Part shown: piece by piece, positions 20,084-28,460 of the stretch
Layout: every line of letters starts with the position of its first letter
How positions within the stretch are numbered: the first letter of the stretch is position 1
From: Brevundimonas sp. UBA7664
GTDB lineage: Bacteria > Pseudomonadota > Alphaproteobacteria > Caulobacterales > Caulobacteraceae
Direction: 5' to 3'
DNA: 64,000 nt
Assembly (NCBI RefSeq): GCF_002483305.1
Contig: NZ_DLHQ01000051.1
Coordinates: forward strand, 35,556 to 99,555
The notes under the pieces: generated by a model
Seen by the model: only the letters and a program-made list of their open reading frames with translations
What the model was told of the DNA's origin: nothing
Databases searched by the model: none
Translations under genes and position numbers: made by a program

Positions 20084-21643
20084 ATGGACTTGCGCGTAGC
20101 CCTCGATGCCAAGGACGGCGAACAGACTGTTTTCGATAGCCTGATCGCCGCGCGCGACAGGTACGGCGACAAGGAAATCCTCGAGGATCTCGATCGCAAA
20201 CCGCTGACCTACACCGGCCTGATCCGGGCCGCCTTCGTTCTGGGCCGCAAGATCGCCGCCATGACCGAACCGGCCGAGCGGGTCGGCATCCTGCTGCCGT
20301 CCAGCATGGGGGTGGTGGTCACCTACTACGGCCTGCACGCCCACGGCCGGGTGCCGGTGATGCTCAACTTCACCTCGGGCCAGGCCAACATCAAGGCGGC
20401 GATCCGGGCCGCCGGGGTGAAGAAGATCCTCTGCGCCAAACGGTTCGTGAACCAGGCCAAGCTGGAAGACCTGCTGGACGATCTGGCCACGGTCGCCGAA
20501 ATCGTCTGGCTGGACGACGTGCGCAAGACCATCGGCCTGCCCGACAAGCTGTACGGCCTCATGGCCGGGATGATGCCCAAGCGGTTCCGGGTGAAGACCG
20601 ACCCGTCCTCGCCGGGCGTGGTGCTGTTCACCTCGGGCAGTTTCGGGGCACCCAAGGGCGTGGTGCTGAGCCAGTGGAACCTGGTCGCCAACTGCCGTCA
20701 GGTGGCCCAGCATATCGACCTGTTGCCCGAATGGGTGATGTTCAACCCGCTGCCGACCTTCCACTGTTTCGGCCTGACGGGCGGGGTGCTGCTGCCGATC
20801 CTGCACGGGATGAAGGCGTTCCAGTATCCGTCGCCCCTGCACGCCAAACAGATCGTCGAACTGCTGCCGGACGTGAAGGCGTCGATCCTGTTCGCGACCG
20901 ACACCTTCCTGAACCAGTACGCCCGCGTCGCCGCGCCGGACGATTTCGCCACCCTGCAGTTCGTCGTCGCCGGGGCCGAGAAGGTGCGGCCCGAGACCCA
21001 TCACCTGTTCAACACCCGCTTCCACGGCCTGAAGCTGCTGGAAGGCTATGGCGCGACCGAGGCGGCGCCCGTGGTGGCGGTGAACCACCCGGATCGCAAT
21101 CGTCCGGGCACGGTCGGCCAGATGATGCCCGGCATGGAGTGGCGGATCGACCCGGTCGACGGCATCCCCGACGGCGGGCGGCTGTTCCTGCGCGGGCCCA
21201 ATGTCATGCGGGGCTATCTGTCGGCCGATAACCCTGGAAGCGTCGATCCGCTTCCGGGCGGGTGGCATGACACGGGCGACATCGTGGATATCGACAAGGA
21301 CGGCTATGTCTCGATCCTCGGGCGGGTGAAGCGGTTCGCCAAGATCGGGGGGGAGATGGTGTCGCTGACGGCGGTCGAGGGGCTGGCCAGCGCAGTCTGG
21401 CCCGACTCGCGCCACGCCGTCGTCGCCATTCCCGACAGCCGCAAGGGCGAGAAGCTGGTGCTGGTCACCGACCGGCGCGACGCCGACGTCGCCCGCCTGG
21501 CCGAATGGGCCCGCAGCCACGGCGCGCCCGAACTGGCCGTGCCCAAGAAGATCCTCCGCGTGGCCGAGGTGCCGGTGCTGGGCACGGGTAAGACCGACTA
21601 TGTCCGCATCCAGCAGATGGCCGAGCTGGAAAAGGCCGCCTGA
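20084..21643 (+). CDS. AMP-dependent acyl-CoA/acyl-ACP synthetase (Aas C-terminal-like)
   Basis: A 519-residue member of the ANL adenylating superfamily. The phosphate-binding loop is LFTSGSFGAPKGVVLS (about residue 181), later motifs are EGYGATEAAPVVAVN, the DTGDIVDIDKDGYVSILGR hinge region and the C-terminal lysine in VLGTGKTDYVRI. The TSGSFG form of the P-loop resembles the acyl-ACP synthetase half of Aas rather than standard FadD. It should activate a fatty acid by ATP, perhaps for phospholipid remodelling. A GGAGG at 20079-20083 abuts the ATG at 20084 but is ideally spaced for a TTG at 20090, so the true start may be two codons later. Confidence 0.85.
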   Translation: MDLRVALDAKDGEQTVFDSLIAARDRYGDKEILEDLDRKPLTYTGLIRAAFVLGRKIAAMTEPAERVGILLPSSMGVVVTYYGLHAHGRVPVMLNFTSGQANIKAAIRAAGVKKILCAKRFVNQAKLEDLLDDLATVAEIVWLDDVRKTIGLPDKLYGLMAGMMPKRFRVKTDPSSPGVVLFTSGSFGAPKGVVLSQWNLVANCRQVAQHIDLLPEWVMFNPLPTFHCFGLTGGVLLPILHGMKAFQYPSPLHAKQIVELLPDVKASILFATDTFLNQYARVAAPDDFATLQFVVAGAEKVRPETHHLFNTRFHGLKLLEGYGATEAAPVVAVNHPDRNRPGTVGQMMPGMEWRIDPVDGIPDGGRLFLRGPNVMRGYLSADNPGSVDPLPGGWHDTGDIVDIDKDGYVSILGRVKRFAKIGGEMVSLTAVEGLASAVWPDSRHAVVAIPDSRKGEKLVLVTDRRDADVARLAEWARSHGAPELAVPKKILRVAEVPVLGTGKTDYVRIQQMAELEKAA

Positions 21644-21654
21644 CGGTCAAGCTC

Positions 21655-21690
21655 TTGACTGCAACAGTAACAGTTTCAATATGACGAGCG
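21655..21690 (+). promoter_or_regulatory. putative doxX promoter/operator
   Basis: TTGACT (21655-21660) is followed after 16 bases by CAATAT (21677-21682). The intervening AACAGT...CAGTTTC resembles a degenerate form of the perfect palindrome before the DODA gene (22916-22942), sharing GTTTC(T)AATA. Core elements are weak, so this is a suggestion only. Confidence 0.35.
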
Positions 21691-21726
21691 GTCCGAGCCG
21701 GGCCGGTGACGGAAGGAACTGACCCC

Positions 21727-22146
21727 ATGAGCCTGTTCTCCAGACTCGACCCCCATTCGGACAAGGCGCTGGCGGGCCTGCGCATCGTCTCCGGCCTGAT
21801 GTTCATGCAGCACGGCGCGCAGAAGATCTTCGGCTTCCCGGCGCCCGCGATGGGTCCGTTCGACATCGCCAGCCAGATGGGCGTCGGCGGGGTTCTGGAG
21901 CTGGTCGGCGGGGCGATGATCGTGCTGGGGCTGTTCACCCGCCCGGTCGCCTTCCTCATGTCAGGCATGATGGCCGTGGCCTATGCCCAGTTCCACTGGC
22001 AGTTCGGCGGAGCCTCCTTCTTCCCGATGGTCAATCAGGGCGAACTGGCGGCGCTGTACTGCTGGGTCTTCCTCTACCTCGCCTTCGCCGGACCGGGCGC
22101 CTGGGCCGTGGACCACGTTCTGAAGCGCAAGACCGACCTCGCCTAA
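21727..22146 (+). CDS. DoxX family membrane protein
   Basis: A 139-residue protein with four predicted transmembrane helices: ALAGLRIVSGLMFMQHGAQKIFG, GVGGVLELVGGAMIVLGLF, VAFLMSGMMAVAYAQFHW and ALYCWVFLYLAFAGPGAWAVD. The HGAQKIFGFP loop is the family signature. DoxX-like proteins are linked to redox stress and to membrane oxidoreductase function in some bacteria. The ATG at 21727 has AAGGA nine bases upstream. Its stop overlaps that of the convergent DODA gene. Possible shared operators suggest common control with that gene. Confidence 0.88.
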   Translation: MSLFSRLDPHSDKALAGLRIVSGLMFMQHGAQKIFGFPAPAMGPFDIASQMGVGGVLELVGGAMIVLGLFTRPVAFLMSGMMAVAYAQFHWQFGGASFFPMVNQGELAALYCWVFLYLAFAGPGAWAVDHVLKRKTDLA

Positions 22147-22898
22147 CCGATCCGCACGCCCGTCATCGAGATCGATCCACCCTCGATGACGTCGTTGAAG
22201 AAGCTGACGTCGTCGCCCGGCCTGCGCTGGGCGGCGACGTAGAGCAGCGGCAGATAGTGTTCGTCGGTCGGGACGCTCAACTGGGCGTCCTCAGCCAGAC
22301 CGACCCAGTCGATCAGGGCGTCGTCGTCGCCGCGCAGCAAGGCCGCCTTGACCGCTTCGTTGAAGCGCCCGGCCCAGTCGTAGGGCTCGCCCCCCGCCCG
22401 CTTCCAGGTGCGTAGATTGTGCACGAAGTCGCCCGAGCCGGCGATGATGATCCCCTCGTCCCGCAGCGCCGTCAGCCGCTTCGCCAGCGCATGATGGCCG
22501 CGCGCGTCGAGGCTGCGATCCAGCGACAGCTGCACCACCGGAACATCGGCCGCGGGCCAGACATGGGCCAGCACAGACCAGGTCCCGTGATCGAGGCCCC
22601 ACTGCGTCGTCGGGGTCGCCCCGGTCAGTGCCGAGACCCGCGCCGCCAGCTCGGGCGAGCCCGGAGCCGGATACTGCACCGCATGCAATTGATCGGGGAA
22701 ACCACCGAAATCATGGATGGTTTCGGGATTCGACTGTGCCGTCACGGCCAGGCCGTTCGTCTCCCAATGGGCCGAGATCATGACCACGCCCTTCGGCTTG
22801 CCCACAGCCTCTCCCAGAGCACGCCAGGCGTCCGCATACGGCCCGCCAAGGGCGTTCATCGGTGAGCCGTGGCCGAAGAAGATCGCGGGCTGGCGCAT
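22143..22898 (-). CDS. DODA-type extradiol aromatic ring-opening dioxygenase (YgiD-like)
   Basis: A 251-residue class III extradiol dioxygenase of the 4,5-DOPA dioxygenase group. It starts MRQPAIFFGHGSPMNAL with the first metal-ligand His10, followed by VVMISAHWET (second His), WGLDHGTWSVLAHV and GSGDFVHNLR, and the end HYLPLLYVAAQRRPGDDVSFFND. It cleaves catechol-type rings using non-haem metal and oxygen; the substrate is unknown. The ATG at 22898 begins the family sequence. A perfect 11-base inverted repeat lies 18 bases upstream. Confidence 0.88.
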   Translation of the reverse strand: MRQPAIFFGHGSPMNALGGPYADAWRALGEAVGKPKGVVMISAHWETNGLAVTAQSNPETIHDFGGFPDQLHAVQYPAPGSPELAARVSALTGATPTTQWGLDHGTWSVLAHVWPAADVPVVQLSLDRSLDARGHHALAKRLTALRDEGIIIAGSGDFVHNLRTWKRAGGEPYDWAGRFNEAVKAALLRGDDDALIDWVGLAEDAQLSVPTDEHYLPLLYVAAQRRPGDDVSFFNDVIEGGSISMTGVRIG

Positions 22899-22915
22899 CA
22901 GGGTTCGCCTCAGTC

Positions 22916-22942
22916 TATTAGAAACAGTGTGTGTTTCTAATA
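22916..22942. promoter_or_regulatory. perfect 11-base palindromic operator upstream of the DODA gene
   Basis: TATTAGAAACA (22916-22926) and TGTTTCTAATA (22932-22942) are exact inverted repeats around a five-base centre GTGTG. It sits 18 bases before the dioxygenase start, an AT-rich island in GC-rich DNA, as expected of a dimeric repressor site. No regulator gene is adjacent. Confidence 0.7.
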
Positions 22943-22969
22943 TGGGCTGGGCGGCAGGCGACGCAAGGC

Positions 22970-23437
22970 TCACGCACCGATCCGGGGACCGATCGGGCAG
23001 ACACGATCATAGAAGGCCGGGTCCGCCGGAACGGGCTGGCCCCGCGTCAGGCGAAACCGGTGCTCGACCACCATGGCCTGCTGCTCGATGTTCAGGCCGC
23101 CCCAGTCGCAGTCCACCCCGACCGGGTATTCATAAGAGGCCGGCCGATCGCCCGCCCGGATCTTGCCGGTCAGCAGATTGACCCCCTGCTGCGCCTGCCA
23201 GACATGCGTCAGTTCATGCACCAGAAGGGCCTGAAGCTTCAGGGCCGCGGTCGAGATGTCGACCGGCAGGGTGAGTGCAGGCCAGACGATCCAGTCCCGT
23301 CCGACCCAGCGCCCGGGCACAAAGGCCCGGTCGAAAGGCCAGGGCGCGGGCAGGAAGCGGACGGAGTCGAGCGCCAGGGCATCACCGAAGGCCTCGATCG
23401 CCAGGGCCCGTTCTCCGTCCGTAAGGCCCCGGATCAC
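22970..23437 (-). CDS. zinc-metalloprotease-like protein with HELTH motif
   Basis: A 155-residue protein whose GTG start at 23437 overlaps the stop of the VanY-like gene (GTGA). The clear motif is HELTH at residues 74-78 in ALLVHELTHVWQAQQG, the zincin HExxH followed by a Trp-Gln typical of the DUF4157/vgr-related family. A possible third zinc ligand lies in the C-terminal helix NIEQQAMVVEHRFRL (Glu or His). There is no signal peptide. Substrate is unknown; coupling to a cell-wall peptidase gene suggests envelope work or a self-contained two-gene unit. Confidence 0.72.
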   Translation of the reverse strand: MIRGLTDGERALAIEAFGDALALDSVRFLPAPWPFDRAFVPGRWVGRDWIVWPALTLPVDISTAALKLQALLVHELTHVWQAQQGVNLLTGKIRAGDRPASYEYPVGVDCDWGGLNIEQQAMVVEHRFRLTRGQPVPADPAFYDRVCPIGPRIGA

Positions 23438-24312
23438 GATGGCGGCGGCGGTCCGGCGTAGCCGCTCGCCGGACTGACCCACTCCCAGTGCCAGGGCTCG
23501 AAGGCATAGGGGACGAAGCCGAACCGGCCGGCGTTCTTCACCAGCCAGCGATAGGTGGCGCCGCGGCTCATGTGCAGGCGGCTGGGCGGCGAGGTGTTGT
23601 CGACGCCGAGGCCGATGACCTGGCCGACATAGAGGTCCACCGCCGTCCCGGTGCGGTGCGGCGAACAGACGGCGCGGCGCACGCCGTCGCAGTTGCCCGA
23701 GGCCGCGCACCGCGCCGCATCGGCCGCGGGGTCGCGGAAGCCGGAGAAGATCTGCAGCAGTTCCGGGTCATTGGCGACTTCCGGAACCTCGGCCCGGGCG
23801 GCGGCGACCATCTGGCGATAGGCCTCGAGCACATCGCGGCGCAGCAGGCGGGTCAGGCGGTCGGCGTGCTCCTCCTCGGCCACCAGATAGCCGAGCTGGT
23901 ACAGCGGCGGAGGGTCGGGACAGGGCTCGTCGCGCACCCGGGCCATGATGAAGGGCCGCCGCTCCTGCCACAGTCCGCGGAAGGTATGGAAGGTGGGCGG
24001 GTCGAAGACGCCGGTCGAGGGCAGTTGATGCGCCGTCTGGAAATCCGCGAGCCGTCGCGCGAAGATCGGCGAACTGGCGGCGCAGCCGGTGCCCAGCTCC
24101 TGCTGAATCAGGGGCACATAGGTCTCCCACCCCCATTCGGCCGAGCCGAACGGGGCCCATTCCAGCGCGTGCAGCGAGATGCCGTTGGCCAGGGCGGGGC
24201 CGCCCCAGTCCTCGATCTGACGGTCGCAGAACTCGGCCTGCGCCCGGGCCGGCCCGGCGACCAGCAGGGTCGCGAGGGCGCTGATAAGCAGCAGGAACAG
24301 GCGCATCGGCAT
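23434..24312 (-). CDS. secreted D-alanyl-D-alanine carboxypeptidase-like (VanY/M15) protein
   Basis: A 292-residue protein with a signal peptide (residues about 3-24, ending GPARAQA). An N-terminal segment of about 100 residues resembles a peptidoglycan-binding region (FARRLADFQTAHQLPSTGVFDPPTF). The C-terminal M15 domain shows LLQIFSGFRDPAADAARC, the zinc-binding and catalytic CSPHRTGTAVDLYVG and the final FEPWHWEW. These match the H-x(6)-D and H ligands of VanY-type peptidases. It likely trims peptidoglycan stem peptides in the periplasm. ATGs at 24312 or 24306 both fit the signal peptide. Confidence 0.83.
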   Translation of the reverse strand: MPMRLFLLLISALATLLVAGPARAQAEFCDRQIEDWGGPALANGISLHALEWAPFGSAEWGWETYVPLIQQELGTGCAASSPIFARRLADFQTAHQLPSTGVFDPPTFHTFRGLWQERRPFIMARVRDEPCPDPPPLYQLGYLVAEEEHADRLTRLLRRDVLEAYRQMVAAARAEVPEVANDPELLQIFSGFRDPAADAARCAASGNCDGVRRAVCSPHRTGTAVDLYVGQVIGLGVDNTSPPSRLHMSRGATYRWLVKNAGRFGFVPYAFEPWHWEWVSPASGYAGPPPPS

Positions 24313-24455
24313 GGCGGAAGCTGAGCCTGTCTCTGTGTCCGCCGCAAGGCCCTTCACGTTGCGCCAGAACCAGCCCGGGGACGGCTCGCGTGGCGCGCGC
24401 AAAGGCGGCATGGTGGAGCCACGGCCGACTCAGGGCCGGATCGCCGGACGCCCGC

Positions 24456-25832
24456 ATGACCGACGCCGCCCCGATCGCCGCCGCGCCCGCGACGCCGCGC
24501 CGTTCCAACGCCATCCTCGCCGCCTTCTCCGGCCCCTGCCTGCCGCTGGCGGCCTTCGGCGTCGCCCTGCCGGTGACCCTGCCCGAGTTCTACGCCACCT
24601 ATGTGGGGCTGGAGCTGGGGGTGGTCGCGGCGGTCTTCATGGCGGTGCGGCTGATCGACATTGTCTTCGACCCCTTCATCGGCTGGGGCATGGACAAGAC
24701 GAAGACCCGCTGGGGCCGATACCGCCCGTGGATGGCGATCTCGACGCCGATCCTGATGTTGTCGGCCCTGATGATGTTCGTGCTGGTCCAGCCGGGCGCC
24801 GGCGCCGCCTACCTCTTTGGCTGGCTGCTGGTGCTCTATCTCGGTTTCTCGATCGGGACGCTGGGTCAGCTGGGCTGGGCCGCGGTGCTGGCCCCGCAAT
24901 ACGACCAGCGCAGCCGCGTCTATGGCTGGTGGCAGGTGTTCAACATCATCGGCGTGATCCTGATCCTGATCCTGCCGACGGTGGTGGTGAAGACCGGCAT
25001 CGGCGACTACGCCGACGGCGTGCGCATCATGGGCTGGGCCATCATGATCGCCCTGCCGGTCACCATCGGTCTGGCCATGTTCGTCGTGCCCGAGCCCGTC
25101 AACGCCGGCGCGGCGCCGCACGGCGGCCCGAAGGCCTACCTCGGCCTGTTCGGCAAGAAGACGGTGCGCAAGCTGCTGTTCGCCGACCTGCTGTTGGGCG
25201 TGGCGCCGGGCATCACCGGCTCGCTGCTGTTCTTCTTCTTCGGCCAGGTAAAGGGCTACGACCACACCCAGGCGTCGCTGTTCATGCTGTTCTATTTCGT
25301 AGCCGGACTCGTCGGGGCGCCGTTCTGGGCCTGGCTGGCGACGAAGATCGGCAAGGACAGGGCGCTGGCGACCGCCAGCCTGGTGTTCGCCGTCTTCTAC
25401 ATCGGCGCGACCCTGGTCCCGGGCGGCAATTTCGCCCTGACCGCCGCCGCCATGTTCATCGCCGGCCTGCCCTATGCCGCCGGCCTGTTCCTGCTGCGGG
25501 CCATGATGGCGGATGCGGGCGACGAGGTCCGGCTGGACACGGGCGTGGACCGGACGGGCCTGATGTTCTCCATTCTGTCGGCCACGACCAAGATCGGCCA
25601 TGTCGTGGCGCTGATCCCCTATCTGATCCTGCAGGGGGTCGGCTTCCGCGCCATTCCGGGGGTCGAAGGCAACAGCGAGAGCTCGCTGCTGACGCTGCAG
25701 ATACTCTTCATCGCCGTGCCCGGCCTGTTGCTGGCGGCGGCCGCCCTGGTGCTGAAGGGCTATCCGCTGACGCCAGCCCGCCACGACGAAATCCGCAAGG
25801 CGCTGGAAGCGCGCGACGGCGCCGCCGCATGA
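24456..25832 (+). CDS. MFS transporter of the GPH/MelB sugar-cation symporter type
   Basis: A 458-residue membrane protein with about twelve hydrophobic helices. The loop-2 region FDPFIGWGMDKTKTRWGRYRPW is the diagnostic GPH signature (D-P-x-x-G-x-x-x-D ... RWGRxRPW), and the second half repeats with GAPFWAWLATKIGKDRALA. It probably symports a glycoside or related organic solute with H+ or Na+; the substrate is unknown. The ATG at 24456 gives the usual short cytoplasmic N terminus. Its stop overlaps the mazG start by ATGA, a link without obvious functional sense. Confidence 0.88.
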   Translation: MTDAAPIAAAPATPRRSNAILAAFSGPCLPLAAFGVALPVTLPEFYATYVGLELGVVAAVFMAVRLIDIVFDPFIGWGMDKTKTRWGRYRPWMAISTPILMLSALMMFVLVQPGAGAAYLFGWLLVLYLGFSIGTLGQLGWAAVLAPQYDQRSRVYGWWQVFNIIGVILILILPTVVVKTGIGDYADGVRIMGWAIMIALPVTIGLAMFVVPEPVNAGAAPHGGPKAYLGLFGKKTVRKLLFADLLLGVAPGITGSLLFFFFGQVKGYDHTQASLFMLFYFVAGLVGAPFWAWLATKIGKDRALATASLVFAVFYIGATLVPGGNFALTAAAMFIAGLPYAAGLFLLRAMMADAGDEVRLDTGVDRTGLMFSILSATTKIGHVVALIPYLILQGVGFRAIPGVEGNSESSLLTLQILFIAVPGLLLAAAALVLKGYPLTPARHDEIRKALEARDGAAA

Positions 25833-26614
25833 GGCCGATCGACCGTCTCATCGGCATCATGGCGAAGCTGCGCGACCCGGTGGGCGGCTGTCCGTGGGAC
25901 GTGGAGCAGACCTTCGCCACCATCGCCCCCTATACGCTGGAGGAGGCCTATGAGGTCGCCGACGCCATCGAGCGCGGCGACATGGACGAGCTGAAATCCG
26001 AGCTCGGCGACCTGCTGTTCCAAACCGTCTTTCACGCCCGCATGGCCGAGGAACAGGGGCTGTTCGCCTTCGACGACGTGGCCAACGCCATCGCCGACAA
26101 GCTGGAACGCCGGCATCCGCATGTTTTCGGGGACGAGGCGGCGAAACCGGACGGCGTGGCCCAGAAGGCGCGCTGGGAGGACATCAAGGCCGCTGAACGC
26201 GTGGCCAAGGCCCAGCACGGCGTGCTCGACGACGTCCCCGTCGGCCTGCCCGCCCTTGCCCGCGCCGCCAAACTGACCAAACGCGCCGCCCGCGTCGGCT
26301 TCGACTGGCCCTCGACCGACGAGGTGTTCGACAAGCTGCACGAGGAGGTGGCGGAACTGCGCGTCGAGATCGCCGCCGGCGATCTCGACAAGGCCCGCGA
26401 CGAGGTCGGCGACCTGCTGTTCGTGGTGGCCAATCTGGCGCGGAAGCTGGGGGTGGAGCCGGAGGACGCGCTGCGCGGGGCGAACGCGAAATTCGTGCGG
26501 CGGTTCGGGTTTATCGAGGCGGCGCTGGCGAAGGACGGGCGCGGACCGGAGCAGAGTGATCTGGCCGAGATGGACGGGCTGTGGGACGCGGCGAAGGCGG
26601 CGGAACGGGCCTGA
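25829..26614 (+). CDS. mazG: nucleoside triphosphate pyrophosphohydrolase
   Basis: A 261-residue two-domain MazG. The N-terminal half has MAKLRDPVGGCPWDVEQTFATI and TLEEAYEVADAIERGDMDELKSELGDLLFQTVFHARMA, containing the EExxE...ExxD metal site. The C-terminal half repeats it as KLHEEVAELRVEIAAGDLDKARDEVGDLLFVVANLARKL. It hydrolyses NTPs, especially non-canonical ones, to NMP and pyrophosphate. The start is translationally coupled to the MFS gene. Convergent with hflX, with a repeat cluster in between. Confidence 0.93.
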   Translation: MRPIDRLIGIMAKLRDPVGGCPWDVEQTFATIAPYTLEEAYEVADAIERGDMDELKSELGDLLFQTVFHARMAEEQGLFAFDDVANAIADKLERRHPHVFGDEAAKPDGVAQKARWEDIKAAERVAKAQHGVLDDVPVGLPALARAAKLTKRAARVGFDWPSTDEVFDKLHEEVAELRVEIAAGDLDKARDEVGDLLFVVANLARKLGVEPEDALRGANAKFVRRFGFIEAALAKDGRGPEQSDLAEMDGLWDAAKAAERA

Positions 26615-26792
26615 CCCTCTCTACCCTTCTCCCTTTGGGAGAAGGTGGCCCGAAGGGCCGGATGAGGGTCGACTTCAGAAGTCGGCCTGAGCCGGACCGC
26701 TAGCGACCAGCCAGCCGCCCCTCACCCTTTCGCGCAGCCGATCGCTGCGCTCCCGAGCGCTCAAGCCCTCTCCCAACGGGAGAGGGGCGCGG
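26615..26792. repeat. intergenic palindromic repeat cluster between mazG and hflX
   Basis: Two perfect hairpins bracket the gap: CCTTCTCCC (26625-26633)/GGGAGAAGG (26637-26645) and CCCTCTCCC (26766-26774)/GGGAGAGGG (26778-26786). A GGCCcgaaGGGCC hairpin lies next to the first. They resemble widespread alphaproteobacterial intergenic repeats and may end transcription from both sides. No T-run follows either stem. Confidence 0.65.
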
Positions 26793-28106
26793 TTACCCGA
26801 ACTGCCGCTCGAACCGTCCCAGCGCCGCCGGGTGCAGGCGCACCGTCACATGCGTCCGGCCCTCGTCGTCCGTTTCGCGCCCCGTAACCCGCCCGTTCTC
26901 ATACAGCCACGCCAGCGCCTCCCCCTGCGACGGGTCCAGCACCAGCACCGTCTCCGGGTCGTCGTCGATCAGGCCCGCGATGGTCTCGCGCAGGGGTTCG
27001 ATCCCCTCCCCGGTCCAGGCCGAGACGGCGACCGCCTTGCCGTCACGGGCCAGGCGTTCGGCCTGACCAAACACGGCCTCGCGGGCCTCGTCGTCGAGCA
27101 GGTCGATCTTGTTCCAGACCTCCAGCACCCGGCGGGTCTTGCCCTCCGGGGTCTCGATCTGTTTCAGCACCGCCTCGACGTCCTTCGACTGCGCCTCGCT
27201 GTCGGGTGAGGCGATGTCGCGGACGTGCAGGATCAGGTCGGCCTCGCCCACCTCTTCCAGGGTCGCCCGGAAGCTCTCGACCAGTTCGTGCGGCAGGTCG
27301 GAGATGAAGCCGACGGTGTCGGCGACGATGGCCGGACGGCCCTGCGGCAGGCGGATGGTGCGCTGGGTCGTGTCGAGGGTGGCGAACAGCAGGTCCTTGG
27401 CCACCACGTCCGAGCCGGTCAGCCTGTTGAACAGGGTCGACTTGCCGGCGTTGGTGTAGCCGACCAGGGCGATGGTCGGGAACGGCACCTTCTGGCGCTG
27501 TTTGCGGTGCAGGCCGCGGGTGCGGCGCACCTCGTCAAGCTCGACCTTCAGCTTGACGATGCGGTCGGCGATCAGGCGGCGGTCGAGTTCGATCTGCGTT
27601 TCGCCGGGCCCGCCGGTCGAGCCGGTGCCGCCGCGCTGCCGCTCGAGGTGGGTCCAGGTCCGGACCAGCCGCGACTTCTCATAATCCAGCCGGGCCAGTT
27701 CGACCTGCAGCCGGCCTTCCTTGGTCCGCGCGCGGCGGCCGAAGATCTCGAGGATCAGGCCGGTGCGGTCGATGACCTTGCAGTCCCAGGCCTTTTCCAG
27801 ATTGCGCTGCTGCACCGGCGACAACTGGTCGTCGATGACCACCGCCTCGGCCTCGGCGGCGCGGACCAGGGCGGCCAGTTCATCCACCTTGCCCGAGCCG
27901 AACAGGGTGGCGGGCGTGACCTTGCGGATGCGCACGATCTCCTCGCCGCGCACGTCGAGGTCCAGCGCCCGGGCGAGGCCGACGGCCTCTTCCAGACGTT
28001 CGACCGACTGGCGCGAGCTTTCACTCGCCCCGGAGTCGGAGCGTTCGGGGTGGATGACGACGGCCCGGATCAGGGGGACGGCGTGGTCGATATGTTTCTG
28101 GGTCAA
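26793..28106 (-). CDS. hflX: ribosome-associated GTPase HflX
   Basis: A 437-residue HflX. The N-terminal HflX domain has FGSGKVDELAALVRAAEAEAVVIDDQLSPVQQRNLEKAWDCKVIDRTGLILEIF spread over residues about 70-125, a coiled-coil region with GGTGSTGGPGETQIELDRR, then the G domain with G1 GYTNAGKSTLFN, G3 DTVGF and G4 NKID. It binds 50S ribosomes and rescues stalled ones under stress. The start is a TTG at 28106 directly after the hfq stop with only AAGAAG upstream. The hfq-hflX order is conserved across proteobacteria. Confidence 0.94.
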   Translation of the reverse strand: MTQKHIDHAVPLIRAVVIHPERSDSGASESSRQSVERLEEAVGLARALDLDVRGEEIVRIRKVTPATLFGSGKVDELAALVRAAEAEAVVIDDQLSPVQQRNLEKAWDCKVIDRTGLILEIFGRRARTKEGRLQVELARLDYEKSRLVRTWTHLERQRGGTGSTGGPGETQIELDRRLIADRIVKLKVELDEVRRTRGLHRKQRQKVPFPTIALVGYTNAGKSTLFNRLTGSDVVAKDLLFATLDTTQRTIRLPQGRPAIVADTVGFISDLPHELVESFRATLEEVGEADLILHVRDIASPDSEAQSKDVEAVLKQIETPEGKTRRVLEVWNKIDLLDDEAREAVFGQAERLARDGKAVAVSAWTGEGIEPLRETIAGLIDDDPETVLVLDPSQGEALAWLYENGRVTGRETDDEGRTHVTVRLHPAALGRFERQFG

Positions 28107-28352
28107 TCAGTCTTCTTCGGCGTCGGGCTCGTACAGCTGCACGGGCGCGGACGGCATGATGGTCGAGATGGCGTGTTTGTAGACCAGCTGCGACTGGCCA
28201 TCGCGACGCAGCAGCACACAGAAGTTGTCGAACCAGGTCACGATGCCCTGCAGCTTGACGCCATTGACCAGGAAGATGGTCAGCGGCGTCTTGGTCTTTC
28301 GGACGCTGTTGAGGAAGGTGTCCTGAAGGTTCTTGGACTTGTCTTGCGACAT
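28107..28352 (-). CDS. hfq: RNA chaperone Hfq
   Basis: An 81-residue Sm-like protein. Sm1 is [43 protein letters not shown] in pieces, and Sm2 contains the YKHAIST signature. The C-terminal tail is short and acidic (EPDAEED), as in Caulobacter-type Hfq, where it modulates RNA release. It forms hexamers that pair small RNAs with mRNAs. It sits between dat and hflX; the 108-base gap to dat may hold its own promoter. Confidence 0.96.
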   Translation of the reverse strand: MSQDKSKNLQDTFLNSVRKTKTPLTIFLVNGVKLQGIVTWFDNFCVLLRRDGQSQLVYKHAISTIMPSAPVQLYEPDAEED

Positions 28353-28460
28353 GGCAGGTTCAGCCTGTTCTTGCTTGTTCTCCGGCCGAGGGAGCGGCGC
28401 GGGGCTGGATCGAATGTCCGGCCTCTCACCTTAGCCACCGCCCGCGCGGGGCCGCAACGC

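Noticed and set aside
21647..22942. A new antioxidant operon of doxX plus DODA gene
   Set aside because: The two genes are convergent, so they are not an operon; only shared operators can be argued.
24311..25828. In-frame 5' extension of mazG by more than 500 codons
   Set aside because: The extension is a shadow frame of the MFS transporter. MazG homology begins at 25829 with an ATGA overlap.
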